Below, one piece after another: positions 9,236-16,371 of a DNA stretch of 64,000 nt (position 1 is its first letter; every line of letters begins with the position of its first letter). Both the position numbers and the translations under genes were made by a program. The notes under the pieces are model-generated. The model saw only the letters and a program-made list of their open reading frames with translations. It made no database searches and was not told where the DNA came from. Source of the stretch: Pseudomonadota bacterium (GTDB taxonomy: Bacteria; Pseudomonadota; Alphaproteobacteria; Sphingomonadales; Sphingomonadaceae); NCBI GenBank assembly GCA_023457895.1, contig JAEXAY010000008.1, forward strand, positions 62,001-126,000. Reading direction: 5' to 3'.

Positions 9236-10039
9236 ATGGGACTGATGCAGGGCAAAAGGGGCCTCATCATGGGTTTGGCGAACGACAAGTCGCTCGCCTG
9301 GGGGATCGCGCAGAAGCTGCACGAACAGGGCGCGGAACTCGCCTTCTCCTATCAGGGCGAGGCGTTGGAAAAGCGCGTGCGCCCGCTCGCGGCCTCGCTG
9401 GGATCGGATTTCCTGATCGATTGCGATGTGTCCGACATGCCCGCGCTCGATCGCGCGTTCGATGCGCTCAAGGCAAAATGGCCGACGATCGACTTTCTCG
9501 TCCACGCGATCAGCTTTTCCGACAAGAATGAACTGCGCGGCCGTTATGTCGACACCAGCCTCGACAATTTCCTGATGACGATGAATATTTCCGCCTACAG
9601 CTTCGTCGCGGTGGCGAAGCGTGCCGCGGAGATGATGCCGGATGGAGGATCGCTCCTGACGCTCACCTATTATGGCGCGGAAAAGGTCATCCCCCATTAT
9701 AATGTCATGGGCGTCGCCAAGGCCGCGCTCGAAACCAGCGTGCAGTATCTCGCCGCCGATCTCGGTCCGGACGGCATCCGGGTGAACGCGATCTCAGCCG
9801 GGCCGATCAAGACGCTCGCGGCGTCGGGGATCGGTGACTTCCGTTATATCCTCAAGTGGAACGAGTATAATTCACCGCTGAAACGCAATGTCACGATCGA
9901 CGATGTGGGCGGTGCCGGGCTCTATCTGCTGTCGGACCTGTCGAGTGGCGTCACCGGCGAAACCCATCATGTCGACGCGGGCTATCATGTCGTCGGCATG
10001 AAGCGCGAGGACGCGCCCGATATTGGCCTCGAAAACTGA
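9236..10039 (+). CDS. fabI: Enoyl-[acyl-carrier-protein] reductase (NADH), FabI
   Basis: 267-residue short-chain dehydrogenase-fold enzyme that reduces trans-2-enoyl-ACP in the last step of each fatty-acid elongation cycle; the target of triclosan-type inhibitors. Visible features: cofactor loop GLANDKSLAWGIA typical of FabI, catalytic Y-x6-Y-x6-K as YYGAEKVIPHYNVMGVAKAA, and the substrate-loop region ISAGPIKTLAASGIGDF. GGAGCAGTT precedes the ATG at 9236. It is the third gene of the J-domain - BrkB - fabI plus-strand run and converges, with 1 base between, on the next minus-strand gene. Confidence 0.96.
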   Translation: MGLMQGKRGLIMGLANDKSLAWGIAQKLHEQGAELAFSYQGEALEKRVRPLAASLGSDFLIDCDVSDMPALDRAFDALKAKWPTIDFLVHAISFSDKNELRGRYVDTSLDNFLMTMNISAYSFVAVAKRAAEMMPDGGSLLTLTYYGAEKVIPHYNVMGVAKAALETSVQYLAADLGPDGIRVNAISAGPIKTLAASGIGDFRYILKWNEYNSPLKRNVTIDDVGGAGLYLLSDLSSGVTGETHHVDAGYHVVGMKREDAPDIGLEN

Positions 10040-10040
10040 A

Positions 10041-10538
10041 TCAGACTATGCCCTCAAACCCGCTCTCCAAGTAGCGCGCGCGGTCATCCCCGCCGCGCGG
10101 GGAGGAGAGATAATCCGCCCATGCCCGCGCCTCGAATGCGACCGCGCCCATCTCCCACACGCAGAAGGTCGGACGGATCACCTGGGGCGGCCCCGGATTG
10201 GCGGCGGGAAACGGCGCAAAGCCTTCCTGCCCCGCGTCGGTATAATAGACCGCCTCCCAGATTTCATTGGCGCCCCGCCAGATTTGCACCAGCAGGAAAT
10301 GGAACGCCGCGCCGCAGCGGTGGAGGATGACGAAACCGAGATCGTCCGGCTCTCCAAGGCCTGGCAGCACGCTGGTGCGGACATAATCCCTTGCGATCGC
10401 GGCAATCGCGGCATCGATCGGCTCGTCCTCCCTGAAGATGTCATACCATTTGAGGGTGGCGCGGTCGCGGGTGAGCGGTGCCGCAGGCTGGCAATATTTG
10501 GCGTAATGGGCATAGTTTTCCGGGACCGCAGCCATCAT
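10041..10538 (-). CDS. Conserved hypothetical protein (about 165 aa)
   Basis: Protein I do not recognise by family. From the ATG at 10538 it reads MMAAVPENYAHYAKYCQ and is about 165 residues, soluble, rich in Trp/Tyr (LKWYDIFREDEP, LVQIWRGANEIWEAVYY), with no signal or membrane segment. Upstream in-frame sequence to 10604 looks non-coding, and GGGAGAGA sits just before the ATG pair at 10538/10535. It is divergent from aroC (starts 68 bases apart), and its stop lies 1 base from that of fabI. Confidence 0.75.
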   Translation of the reverse strand: MMAAVPENYAHYAKYCQPAAPLTRDRATLKWYDIFREDEPIDAAIAAIARDYVRTSVLPGLGEPDDLGFVILHRCGAAFHFLLVQIWRGANEIWEAVYYTDAGQEGFAPFPAANPGPPQVIRPTFCVWEMGAVAFEARAWADYLSSPRGGDDRARYLESGFEGIV

Positions 10539-10606
10539 TCTCTCCCTGACCGAGCGGGTTGCAATATGGGGCGATTCGCTCCATCGCAAGCGGGGAGGCG
10601 GCAAAA

Positions 10607-11686
10607 ATGAGTTTCAACACATTCGGGCGGATGTTCCGCTTCACCACCTGGGGGGAAAGCCACGGGCCTGCGCTTGGCGTGGTGATCGACGGCTGTCCGC
10701 CGGGGCTGGCCCTGAGCGAGGCCGACATTCAGCCGTTTCTCGACAAGCGGCGGCCGGGCCAGTCGAAATATACCACCCAGCGGCAGGAGCCCGACCAGGT
10801 CCGCATCCTGTCGGGTGTGTTCGAAGGCCGCACCACCGGCACCCCGATCAGCCTGATGATCGAAAATACCGACCAGCGTTCCAAAGATTATAGCGAGGTC
10901 GCCAAGGCCTATCGCCCCGGCCATGCCGATTATGCCTATGACGCCAAATATGGCCTGCGCGATTATCGCGGCGGCGGACGCTCGAGCGCGCGCGAGACGG
11001 CGGCGCGGGTAGCAGCGGGCGCGGTCGCGCGGCTGGTCATCCCCGATGTGACAATTACCGGCTGGGTCAGCGCGATCGGCGGCGATGAGGCAACCGGTTT
11101 CGACGCCGGCCAGATCGGGGCCAACCCCTTCTTCGCAGCCGACGCCGAAGCGGCCGCGCGCTGGGAGGCGCTGGTCGATGGCGCGCGCAAGGCGGGATCA
11201 TCGCTCGGCGCGGTGGTTTCGTGCGAGGCCACCGGCGTTCCGGCCGGCTGGGGCGCGCCGCTCTATGCCAAGCTCGACAGCGAACTCGCCGCCGCCTGCA
11301 TGAGCATCAATGCGGTCAAGGGCGTCGAGATCGGCGACGGGTTCGCGGCCGCCGCGCTGCGCGGCGAGGAAAATGCCGACCCGATGCGCCCCGGCCCCGA
11401 CGGCCAGCCGCTGTTCGAGGCCAATCATGCGGGCGGGATCGCGGGCGGCATCTCGACCGGACAGCCGGTCACCTGCCGCGTCGCGTTCAAGCCAACGAGT
11501 TCGATCCTCACCCCCGTGCCGACCGTGACGCGCGCCAATGAGGATGGCATTTTTGAAGCAGCCGAGATCGTCACCAGGGGCCGCCACGACCCCTGCGTCG
11601 GCATCCGGGGCGTGCCGGTGGTCGAGGCGATGATGGCGCTGGTGCTGGCCGACCAGAAACTGTTGCATAGGGCGCAGTGCGGGTAA
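10607..11686 (+). CDS. aroC: Chorismate synthase
   Basis: 359-residue enzyme converting 5-enolpyruvylshikimate 3-phosphate to chorismate, the end of the shikimate pathway; needs reduced FMN. Signatures: FRFTTWGESHGPALG near the N-terminus, the Arg-rich stretch RRPGQSKYTTQRQEPDQV, YRGGGRSSARETAARVAAGA, and GGISTGQPVTCRVAFKPTSS. The chosen ATG at 10607 (MSFNTFGRMF) follows GGGGAGGCGGCAAAA and gives the usual length. An upstream in-frame ATG (10559) is less likely. No shikimate genes adjoin it. Confidence 0.96.
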   Translation: MSFNTFGRMFRFTTWGESHGPALGVVIDGCPPGLALSEADIQPFLDKRRPGQSKYTTQRQEPDQVRILSGVFEGRTTGTPISLMIENTDQRSKDYSEVAKAYRPGHADYAYDAKYGLRDYRGGGRSSARETAARVAAGAVARLVIPDVTITGWVSAIGGDEATGFDAGQIGANPFFAADAEAAARWEALVDGARKAGSSLGAVVSCEATGVPAGWGAPLYAKLDSELAAACMSINAVKGVEIGDGFAAAALRGEENADPMRPGPDGQPLFEANHAGGIAGGISTGQPVTCRVAFKPTSSILTPVPTVTRANEDGIFEAAEIVTRGRHDPCVGIRGVPVVEAMMALVLADQKLLHRAQCG

Positions 11687-11699
11687 CACCCGCTGACCG

Positions 11700-11945
11700 A
11701 CTTTTCGCTGTTACATCCACCCTCCCTTTTAGGGAGGGTCAAAAGACGGCCCGGCTTTTGGGGTGGGTATTGCTCCCGTCCCAACCTTTTTACCCACCCC
11801 GAAAATTGCATGACAATTTTCAACCCTCCCCAAAAGGGATGGTGGGGACGACGAGTAAATCCCCGGCCGCATTTGCCTTTTGCGCCATTGCCCGACATAG
11901 TGATCGCCTCTCTGGTCCGGGGAGTGAGCGGGGGCGCAGGGAAGG
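11700..11945. repeat. Cluster of nested palindromes between aroC and the symporter gene
   Basis: The aroC-symporter gap holds three consecutive inverted repeats: CCCTCCC-TTTTA-GGGAGGG at 11720-11738; GGGGTGGGTA (11760-11769) pairing with TACCCACCCC (11791-11800); and GAAAATTG (11801-11808) pairing with CAATTTTC (11814-11821). A degenerate fourth copy, CCCTCCCCAAAAGGGA, follows. This looks like a compound REP/MITE-type repeat that may also end aroC transcription. No gene is seen in it. Confidence 0.7.
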
Positions 11946-13307
11946 ATGCGCATGACGACGGACGCAGCGGCGGCAGTCACCGGGCGAGCACGGGGCCTGT
12001 CGCTGCAATGGAAGATGGCGATCGGCTTTATCGTCGGACTGGTGGCGGGCCTTATCGCCTATATGACCAGCCGTGACGCCGCGTGGGTCGAATGGCTCAC
12101 CACCTATGTCACCGGTCCCATTGGCCAGGTTTTCTTGCGCCTGCTGTTCATGCTGGTGATCCCGCTGCTGTTCTCCGCACTAGTGATGGGCATCGCCGAA
12201 ATGGGCGAGATCCGTTCGCTCAAGCGCGTCGGCATCCGCACGCTGCTTTATACGGTCATCGTATCGACCATCGCGGTCGCGGTCAGCCTCGCCTTCGTCA
12301 ATCTGCTGCAACCCGGGCGCGGTGTCGATCCCGCGCTGGCACGCGAATTGCTCGCTGATGCAGGCGACGGCGCCCGCTCGATTATCGAGCGTTCGAGCGA
12401 CGCGCCGACCGGGATTGATGCGCTCGTCAACATCGTCCCTTCCAACATCGTCACCGCGATGAGCAGCAACGACATTCTCGCGGTGATGTTCTTCGCGCTG
12501 TTCTTCGGCATCGGGCTGGTGCTGGTCGATACGCCCGCGACCCGCACGCTCAAGTCGGCGTTCGAGGGCATTTTCGACATTTCGATGCGGCTGATCGGCA
12601 TCGTCATCAAGATGGCGCCGATCGCGATTGCCTGCTTCATGTTCAACCTGGCGGCCGTATTCGGCTGGGATCTGCTCGTCCGCCTGTCGGCCTTTGTCGG
12701 CGTGGTGCTCGGCGCGCTCGGCTTCCAGATGTTCGTGGTGTTCCCGCTCATCCTGATGCTGCTCGCGCGCAAGCCGCCGGTCCAGTTTTTCCGTGAAATT
12801 CGGGAGGCGATCATCGTCGCCTTTGCGACCTCCTCATCCAACGCGACGCTGCCGACCGCGCTCCATGTCGCCGACGTCCAGCTCAGGCTGCCACGTCGCA
12901 TCGCCCGGTTCGTCCTCACCATCGGTGCGACCGCCAACCAGAATGGCACGGCGATGTTCGAAGGGGTGACGGTGCTGTTTCTCGCCCAGTTCTTCGGTGT
13001 CGAGCTTTCGCTGTCACAGCAACTGACGGTGATGCTGGTGTGCATTCTCGGTGGCATCGGCACCGCGGGCGTTCCCGCCGGGTCACTCCCGGTGATCGCG
13101 CTCATTCTTGGCATGGTCGGAGTACCGCCCGAAGGAATCGGGCTGGTGCTCGGCGTCGATCGCTTCCTCGACATGTGCCGCACGACGCTCAATGTTACCG
13201 GCGACCTTGTCGCGGCAACGGTGGTTTCGGCGTGGGAGGGCGAGCGGGCGCTGGCCGATGATGCGGTCCCCGATCCGCTTTCCGGCGCGCCGCAAAAGCG
13301 CGAGTAG
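11946..13307 (+). CDS. Dicarboxylate/amino acid:cation symporter (DAACS), copy 1
   Basis: 453-residue inner-membrane symporter of the glutamate/C4-dicarboxylate (GltP/DctA) family with about eight membrane helices and two re-entrant loops. The diagnostic loop is present as ATSSSNATLPTALHVAD (HP1), and the TM7 ion/substrate motif as GATANQNGTAMFEG (NxNGT class), followed by GGIGTAGVPAGSLPV (HP2). The NQNGT form is typical of proton- or sodium-coupled glutamate/dicarboxylate carriers; substrate is not certain. A paralogue follows after 73 bases on the same strand, so this is a tandem pair, probably from an old duplication given the sequence difference. Confidence 0.9.
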   Translation: MRMTTDAAAAVTGRARGLSLQWKMAIGFIVGLVAGLIAYMTSRDAAWVEWLTTYVTGPIGQVFLRLLFMLVIPLLFSALVMGIAEMGEIRSLKRVGIRTLLYTVIVSTIAVAVSLAFVNLLQPGRGVDPALARELLADAGDGARSIIERSSDAPTGIDALVNIVPSNIVTAMSSNDILAVMFFALFFGIGLVLVDTPATRTLKSAFEGIFDISMRLIGIVIKMAPIAIACFMFNLAAVFGWDLLVRLSAFVGVVLGALGFQMFVVFPLILMLLARKPPVQFFREIREAIIVAFATSSSNATLPTALHVADVQLRLPRRIARFVLTIGATANQNGTAMFEGVTVLFLAQFFGVELSLSQQLTVMLVCILGGIGTAGVPAGSLPVIALILGMVGVPPEGIGLVLGVDRFLDMCRTTLNVTGDLVAATVVSAWEGERALADDAVPDPLSGAPQKRE

Positions 13308-13380
13308 CCTCTTGTAATTTTGTTTCGCATCGCTCACACCCCACGCCTTCACACGGCAAAAGCAAGGGATCGGGGGAGCG

Positions 13381-14715
13381 ATGGATCGCAAGCTGACATG
13401 GTGGATTTTGGCGGGCATGGTGCTCGGCGTGATCGCAGGTTATGCGGTCAATGTCTCGGCCGGGGCCGCCGTAGCCAAGGAATGGGCGAGCTGGTTCAAG
13501 CTGCTCTCCGACATCTTCCTCAGCCTGGTCAAGATGCTGGTCGCGCCGCTCATTCTTTCCACCATCGTCGTCGGCATCGCGCATATGGGCGACAGCGCCG
13601 CGCTGGGGCGGATCGGCTTTCGCGCGATCACCTGGTTCATCATTGCCAGCTTCATCTCGATCGGGCTCGGCCTGCTGCTGGTCAACCTGTTCCAGCCGGG
13701 CGTCGGCGCGCCCGTTGGCGCGGCGTCGGCGGAAGCGATCGGCGAGGTCAAGAAACTCGATGCGCGCGATTTCATCCTGCACATCTTCCCGAAGAATTTC
13801 TTCGAATCGATGGCGACCAACAATATCCTGCAAATCCTCGTCTTCTCGCTCTTTGCCGGGGTCGCGCTGTCGGCCATCGGCGACAAGGGCGCGTCGCTGG
13901 TCAAGGGCGCGGAAGCACTCGCCGAGATGATGCTGCAAATGACCGGCTATGTGATGCGCTTCGCGCCTTTCGCGGTGTTCGGCGCGCTCGCCAATGTCGT
14001 AGCGATCAACGGCCTCGGCATCCTCGCCACCTATGCCGAGCTGGTAACGGAATTCTACTTCGGCCTTTTCCTGCTGTGGGCAATGCTGATCGGCATCGGC
14101 GGCCTGTTCCTCGGGCGGCGCATCATCGAACTGGTACGCTACATCCGTGAGCCCGTCCTGATCGCTTTCTCGACCGCAAGTTCGGAAGCCGCCATGCCCA
14201 AGCTGTTCGAGCAGCTCGACCGGTTCGGCGTGCCGCGGCGCATCTCCGGCTTCATGCTGCCGATGGGCTACAGCTTCAACCTCGACGGCTCGATGATGTA
14301 TTCGAGCTTCGCGACGATCTTCATCGCGCAGGCCTATGGCATGAACCTCTCCTGGGGTACGCAGATCCTGATCCTGCTGACGCTGATGATCTCATCCAAG
14401 GGCATCGCCGCCGTGCCGCGCGCAAGCCTTGTGGTCATCACCGGCACGCTCGCGATGTTCGGCCTTCCGGTAGAAGGGGTCGCGATCATCCTCGGCATCG
14501 ACCAGTTCCTCGACATGGGCCGCACCGCGACCAACGTCGTCGGCAATGCGGTTGCGACCAGTGTCATCACCAAGTGGGAAGGCATGCTGGAAGTGCCCGA
14601 ACCGGCGGAACAGGAATTGCCCCACGCACCCGCCCATACCGCGGCGGGAGGTCTTGCCGGTCTGGAGCTCGACCCATCCAACTTCGATGATGCCCGCAGC
14701 GGGCGGGAGTTATAG
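13381..14715 (+). CDS. Dicarboxylate/amino acid:cation symporter (DAACS), copy 2
   Basis: 444-residue paralogue of the preceding carrier. HP1 reads AFSTASSEAAMPKLFE (rather than SSSNATLP) and TM7 reads PMGYSFNLDGSMMYSS (rather than NQNGT), followed by SSKGIAAVPRASLVV in HP2. These substitutions put it closer to the DctA/GltT-like SFNLDGS class and predict a different substrate preference from copy 1. GGGGGAGCG precedes the ATG. The C-terminus has a 60-residue Glu/Pro/His-rich tail beyond the transport core. No regulatory two-component genes adjoin it. Confidence 0.9.
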   Translation: MDRKLTWWILAGMVLGVIAGYAVNVSAGAAVAKEWASWFKLLSDIFLSLVKMLVAPLILSTIVVGIAHMGDSAALGRIGFRAITWFIIASFISIGLGLLLVNLFQPGVGAPVGAASAEAIGEVKKLDARDFILHIFPKNFFESMATNNILQILVFSLFAGVALSAIGDKGASLVKGAEALAEMMLQMTGYVMRFAPFAVFGALANVVAINGLGILATYAELVTEFYFGLFLLWAMLIGIGGLFLGRRIIELVRYIREPVLIAFSTASSEAAMPKLFEQLDRFGVPRRISGFMLPMGYSFNLDGSMMYSSFATIFIAQAYGMNLSWGTQILILLTLMISSKGIAAVPRASLVVITGTLAMFGLPVEGVAIILGIDQFLDMGRTATNVVGNAVATSVITKWEGMLEVPEPAEQELPHAPAHTAAGGLAGLELDPSNFDDARSGREL

Positions 14716-14774
14716 CGTCAGGCGCACGGGTGATGGCGAGTCCCCGTAGCTGAATATAGTCGCCGAAATGAGAG

Positions 14775-14805
14775 GGGCCGCCGGAGCGGGTGCATCCGGC
14801 GGCCC
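14775..14805 (-). terminator. Stem-loop ending the putative minus-strand small RNA
   Basis: On the minus strand an 11-bp perfect stem (GGGCCGCCGGA paired with TCCGGCGGCCC, loop of 9) is followed by CTCTCATTTC. The tail is only moderately T-rich, so this could be a terminator or a stable 3' structure. It also lies 60 bases after the stop of the upstream symporter gene and could act on that plus-strand message. Confidence 0.5.
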
Positions 14806-14865
14806 ATCAACATGGTCAGCGGACGATCTCTCGTCCCCTTCGGATAATGGTTCTCGCGCTGATGA

Positions 14866-14922
14866 CTAGCGGCGCATTCCCCGAACGGACTTGACCGACC
14901 CCCATACTGAACCATGAGACAT
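14866..14922 (-). CDS. 18-residue small ORF with extended Shine-Dalgarno
   Basis: ATG at 14922, stop TAG at 14866-14868; peptide MSHGSVWGSVKSVRGMRR, basic and with one Trp. Its leader contains GAAAGGAGGTGATCC ending 1 base before the ATG, with the AGGAGG core spaced 7 bases from the start, which is ideal. Such extensive anti-16S pairing is rare even for highly expressed genes. The codons also take part in RNA stems, so it could be a leader peptide rather than a functional product. Confidence 0.45.
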   Translation of the reverse strand: MSHGSVWGSVKSVRGMRR

Positions 14923-14952
14923 CGGATCACCTCCTTTCGCTACGTGTGGCGC

Positions 14953-15015
14953 TCAGTGCGTAGCCGCGTTTCGCATTGCTGCCTTGCGTCGTTGCACGGC
15001 TTCCTTGTGAGTCAT
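14953..15015 (-). CDS. 20-residue small ORF upstream of the 18-residue ORF
   Basis: ATG at 15015 to TGA at 14953-14955, encoding MTHKEAVQRRKAAMRNAATH, a basic, helix-prone peptide. It lacks a strong ribosome site (ATCAGG before the ATG) and may be leaderless. It ends 30 bases before the start of the 18-residue ORF, so the two could be translationally linked. Coding status is uncertain. Confidence 0.3.
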   Translation of the reverse strand: MTHKEAVQRRKAAMRNAATH

Positions 15016-15060
15016 CCTGATTCGCGGATCAAGTCTTGATTTTAGAAGAAATATCGCGAT

Positions 15061-15183
15061 AATCCGCGCTCCTGACCGGTGTAGCGCCGCGCCGTCGCGC
15101 GAACCTGCCGGGTTTTGCTTTCTTTCCAGTTACCTTACCTTCCTCCGCAACGCTCCCGCCGTGATGCGGCAGATGTGGGGGCA
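15061..15183. other. Gap between the small-RNA locus and the lipoprotein terminator
   Basis: No gene, repeat or convincing promoter is recognisable here. It is part of the 540-base gene-free stretch between the second symporter and the Gly/Tyr-rich lipoprotein, and presumably carries the upstream promoter region of the minus-strand small RNA. Confidence 0.4.
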
Positions 15184-15217
15184 ATAAAAAGGGCCGCCGG
15201 TGGATAACCGGCAGCCC
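15184..15217 (-). terminator. Rho-independent terminator of the Gly/Tyr-rich lipoprotein gene
   Basis: On the minus strand GGGCTGCCGGT-TATCC-ACCGGCGGCCC forms an 11-bp stem (one G-U pair) followed by TTTTTATTG. It lies about 40 bases after the stop of the 15256-16197 gene. Confidence 0.85.
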
Positions 15218-15255
15218 TTCACGTGACGATCCTGGTTTTCGCCGGACAGGCGGAT

Positions 15256-16197
15256 TTACTGCGGACGCTCGACGCCTCCCGTATCCCCGCCGCGCGGCCG
15301 GCTCGGCATCTTGAAGAAGCCGCCGTCCTGACGTGCCGGACGTTCGATCCGCGGGCGTTGTGCAGGCGCCTGGCGCTCCACCCGAGGGGCGGGCCGTTCA
15401 ACGCGTGGCGCCGGCCGGGCCGCTTGCGATGGAGCCGGCATGCTGCGCTGTCGCCAGCGGCCGCGATCGGCCGGTGCTGCGGCCCCGCCTTCAACCGTCC
15501 GCGGCGTCCGGAAGAAGCCGCCATTGCGGCGTTCCTGACGAACCGGGGCTTCGGCTGCATCGGGTGCATTGCGCTGATAGACGCGGCGCTGACGCTGTTC
15601 GGCGGTAGCCGGCGTGCCGTCATTGACGGCCGGGCGCCGGAAGAAACCTCCCTGTCCGTTGCGGCGGTCGGATGGCGCGCTGATGGTCCCGGCGCTGCCA
15701 TCGGGCATACGGGCAATCGGCGCGCGGTCGCGGCGGATCTGCTCGGGGCGAGCCCGCATGGCCGGCGCAGTCCCCTCGGTCGGCTTCGGCAGCTTGAAAA
15801 AGCCGCGATCGCGGTCACGCCTGCGATCATAATCTCGGTCGTGCCGGCGGCGCCAGTCATCGCGCCATCCGCCCCAGTAGTTGCGGTAATAATCGTTCAT
15901 CATCCAGTACTGACCCCAGCGATCGTACATGTAGAGACCGTAACCGGGATAATAATAATTATTATACCAGCCGCCACCATAGCCCATGTTGGGATAGCCA
16001 AGGCGATAGTCGTCATAATAGGGATCGTAATAGCTATCGCCATAATAGCCGTAGCCATCGTCATAATAACCATCGCCATAATAGCCGCCGCCTCCGTAGA
16101 GACCGCCATCATACATGGTGCAACCCGACAGGGCGAGCGCAGCGAGGCCGACCGCGCCGGCGCGGAGCATCATGGTGCGGGACTTCATTGATTTCAT
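15256..16197 (-). CDS. Low-complexity Gly/Tyr- then Arg/Pro-rich lipoprotein with FFK/FFR repeats
   Basis: 313-residue protein of unknown function. It has a lipoprotein signal (MKSMKSRTMM start, lipobox ALSGC, then TMYDGG). Residues of about 28-110 are extremely rich in Gly, Tyr, Asp and Asn (YGDGYYDDGYGYYGDSYY), followed by a basic Arg/Asp stretch. A Pro/Arg/Ala-rich half then carries four spaced copies of a short motif: RGFFKLPKP, GGFFRRPAV, GGFFRTPRT and GGFFKMPSR. The start at 16197 follows GAAGGAACGCGTG. The composition suggests an intrinsically disordered surface or periplasmic protein; role is not inferable. A terminator follows, so it is probably monocistronic. Confidence 0.75.
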   Translation of the reverse strand: MKSMKSRTMMLRAGAVGLAALALSGCTMYDGGLYGGGGYYGDGYYDDGYGYYGDSYYDPYYDDYRLGYPNMGYGGGWYNNYYYPGYGLYMYDRWGQYWMMNDYYRNYWGGWRDDWRRRHDRDYDRRRDRDRGFFKLPKPTEGTAPAMRARPEQIRRDRAPIARMPDGSAGTISAPSDRRNGQGGFFRRPAVNDGTPATAEQRQRRVYQRNAPDAAEAPVRQERRNGGFFRTPRTVEGGAAAPADRGRWRQRSMPAPSQAARPAPRVERPAPRVERQAPAQRPRIERPARQDGGFFKMPSRPRGGDTGGVERPQ

Positions 16198-16371
16198 CAC
16201 GCGTTCCTTCCTCGACGGATAGCCATGCCAGGCAACAGGCCGCACGACTCCGTTTATCGTGCCATCCTATCGTTTTGACTTGAATTTGGCGTGAACAAAT
16301 TGTGTCTGCCGATTGTAATTGACCTTAATGTAAGTAAGCTTTTGTAACGATAGCCGGCGAGAGGAGCGATT

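Larger units (their letters stand above)
14775..15060 (-). ncRNA. Putative structured small RNA / leader with two small ORFs
   Basis: Minus-strand unit in a 540-base gene-poor gap. From 5' to 3': an AT-rich possible promoter zone with TAAAAT (about 15035-15055), a 20-codon ORF (15015-14953), a 15-nt sequence fully complementary to the 16S 3' end (14938-14924), an 18-codon ORF (14922-14866), a 7-bp long-range pairing of 14909-14915 with 14847-14853, a perfect 6-bp hairpin with a GAGA tetraloop (14836-14821), and the strong stem at 14805-14775. No annotated gene follows on this strand, so it would be a stand-alone RNA. Structure and boundaries are inferred by eye. Confidence 0.45.

Noticed and set aside
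14924..14938. The 16S-like 15-mer as a relic of an rRNA gene.
   Set aside because: No neighbouring 16S helix or longer similarity; the match is only the tail and works as an SD on the minus strand.
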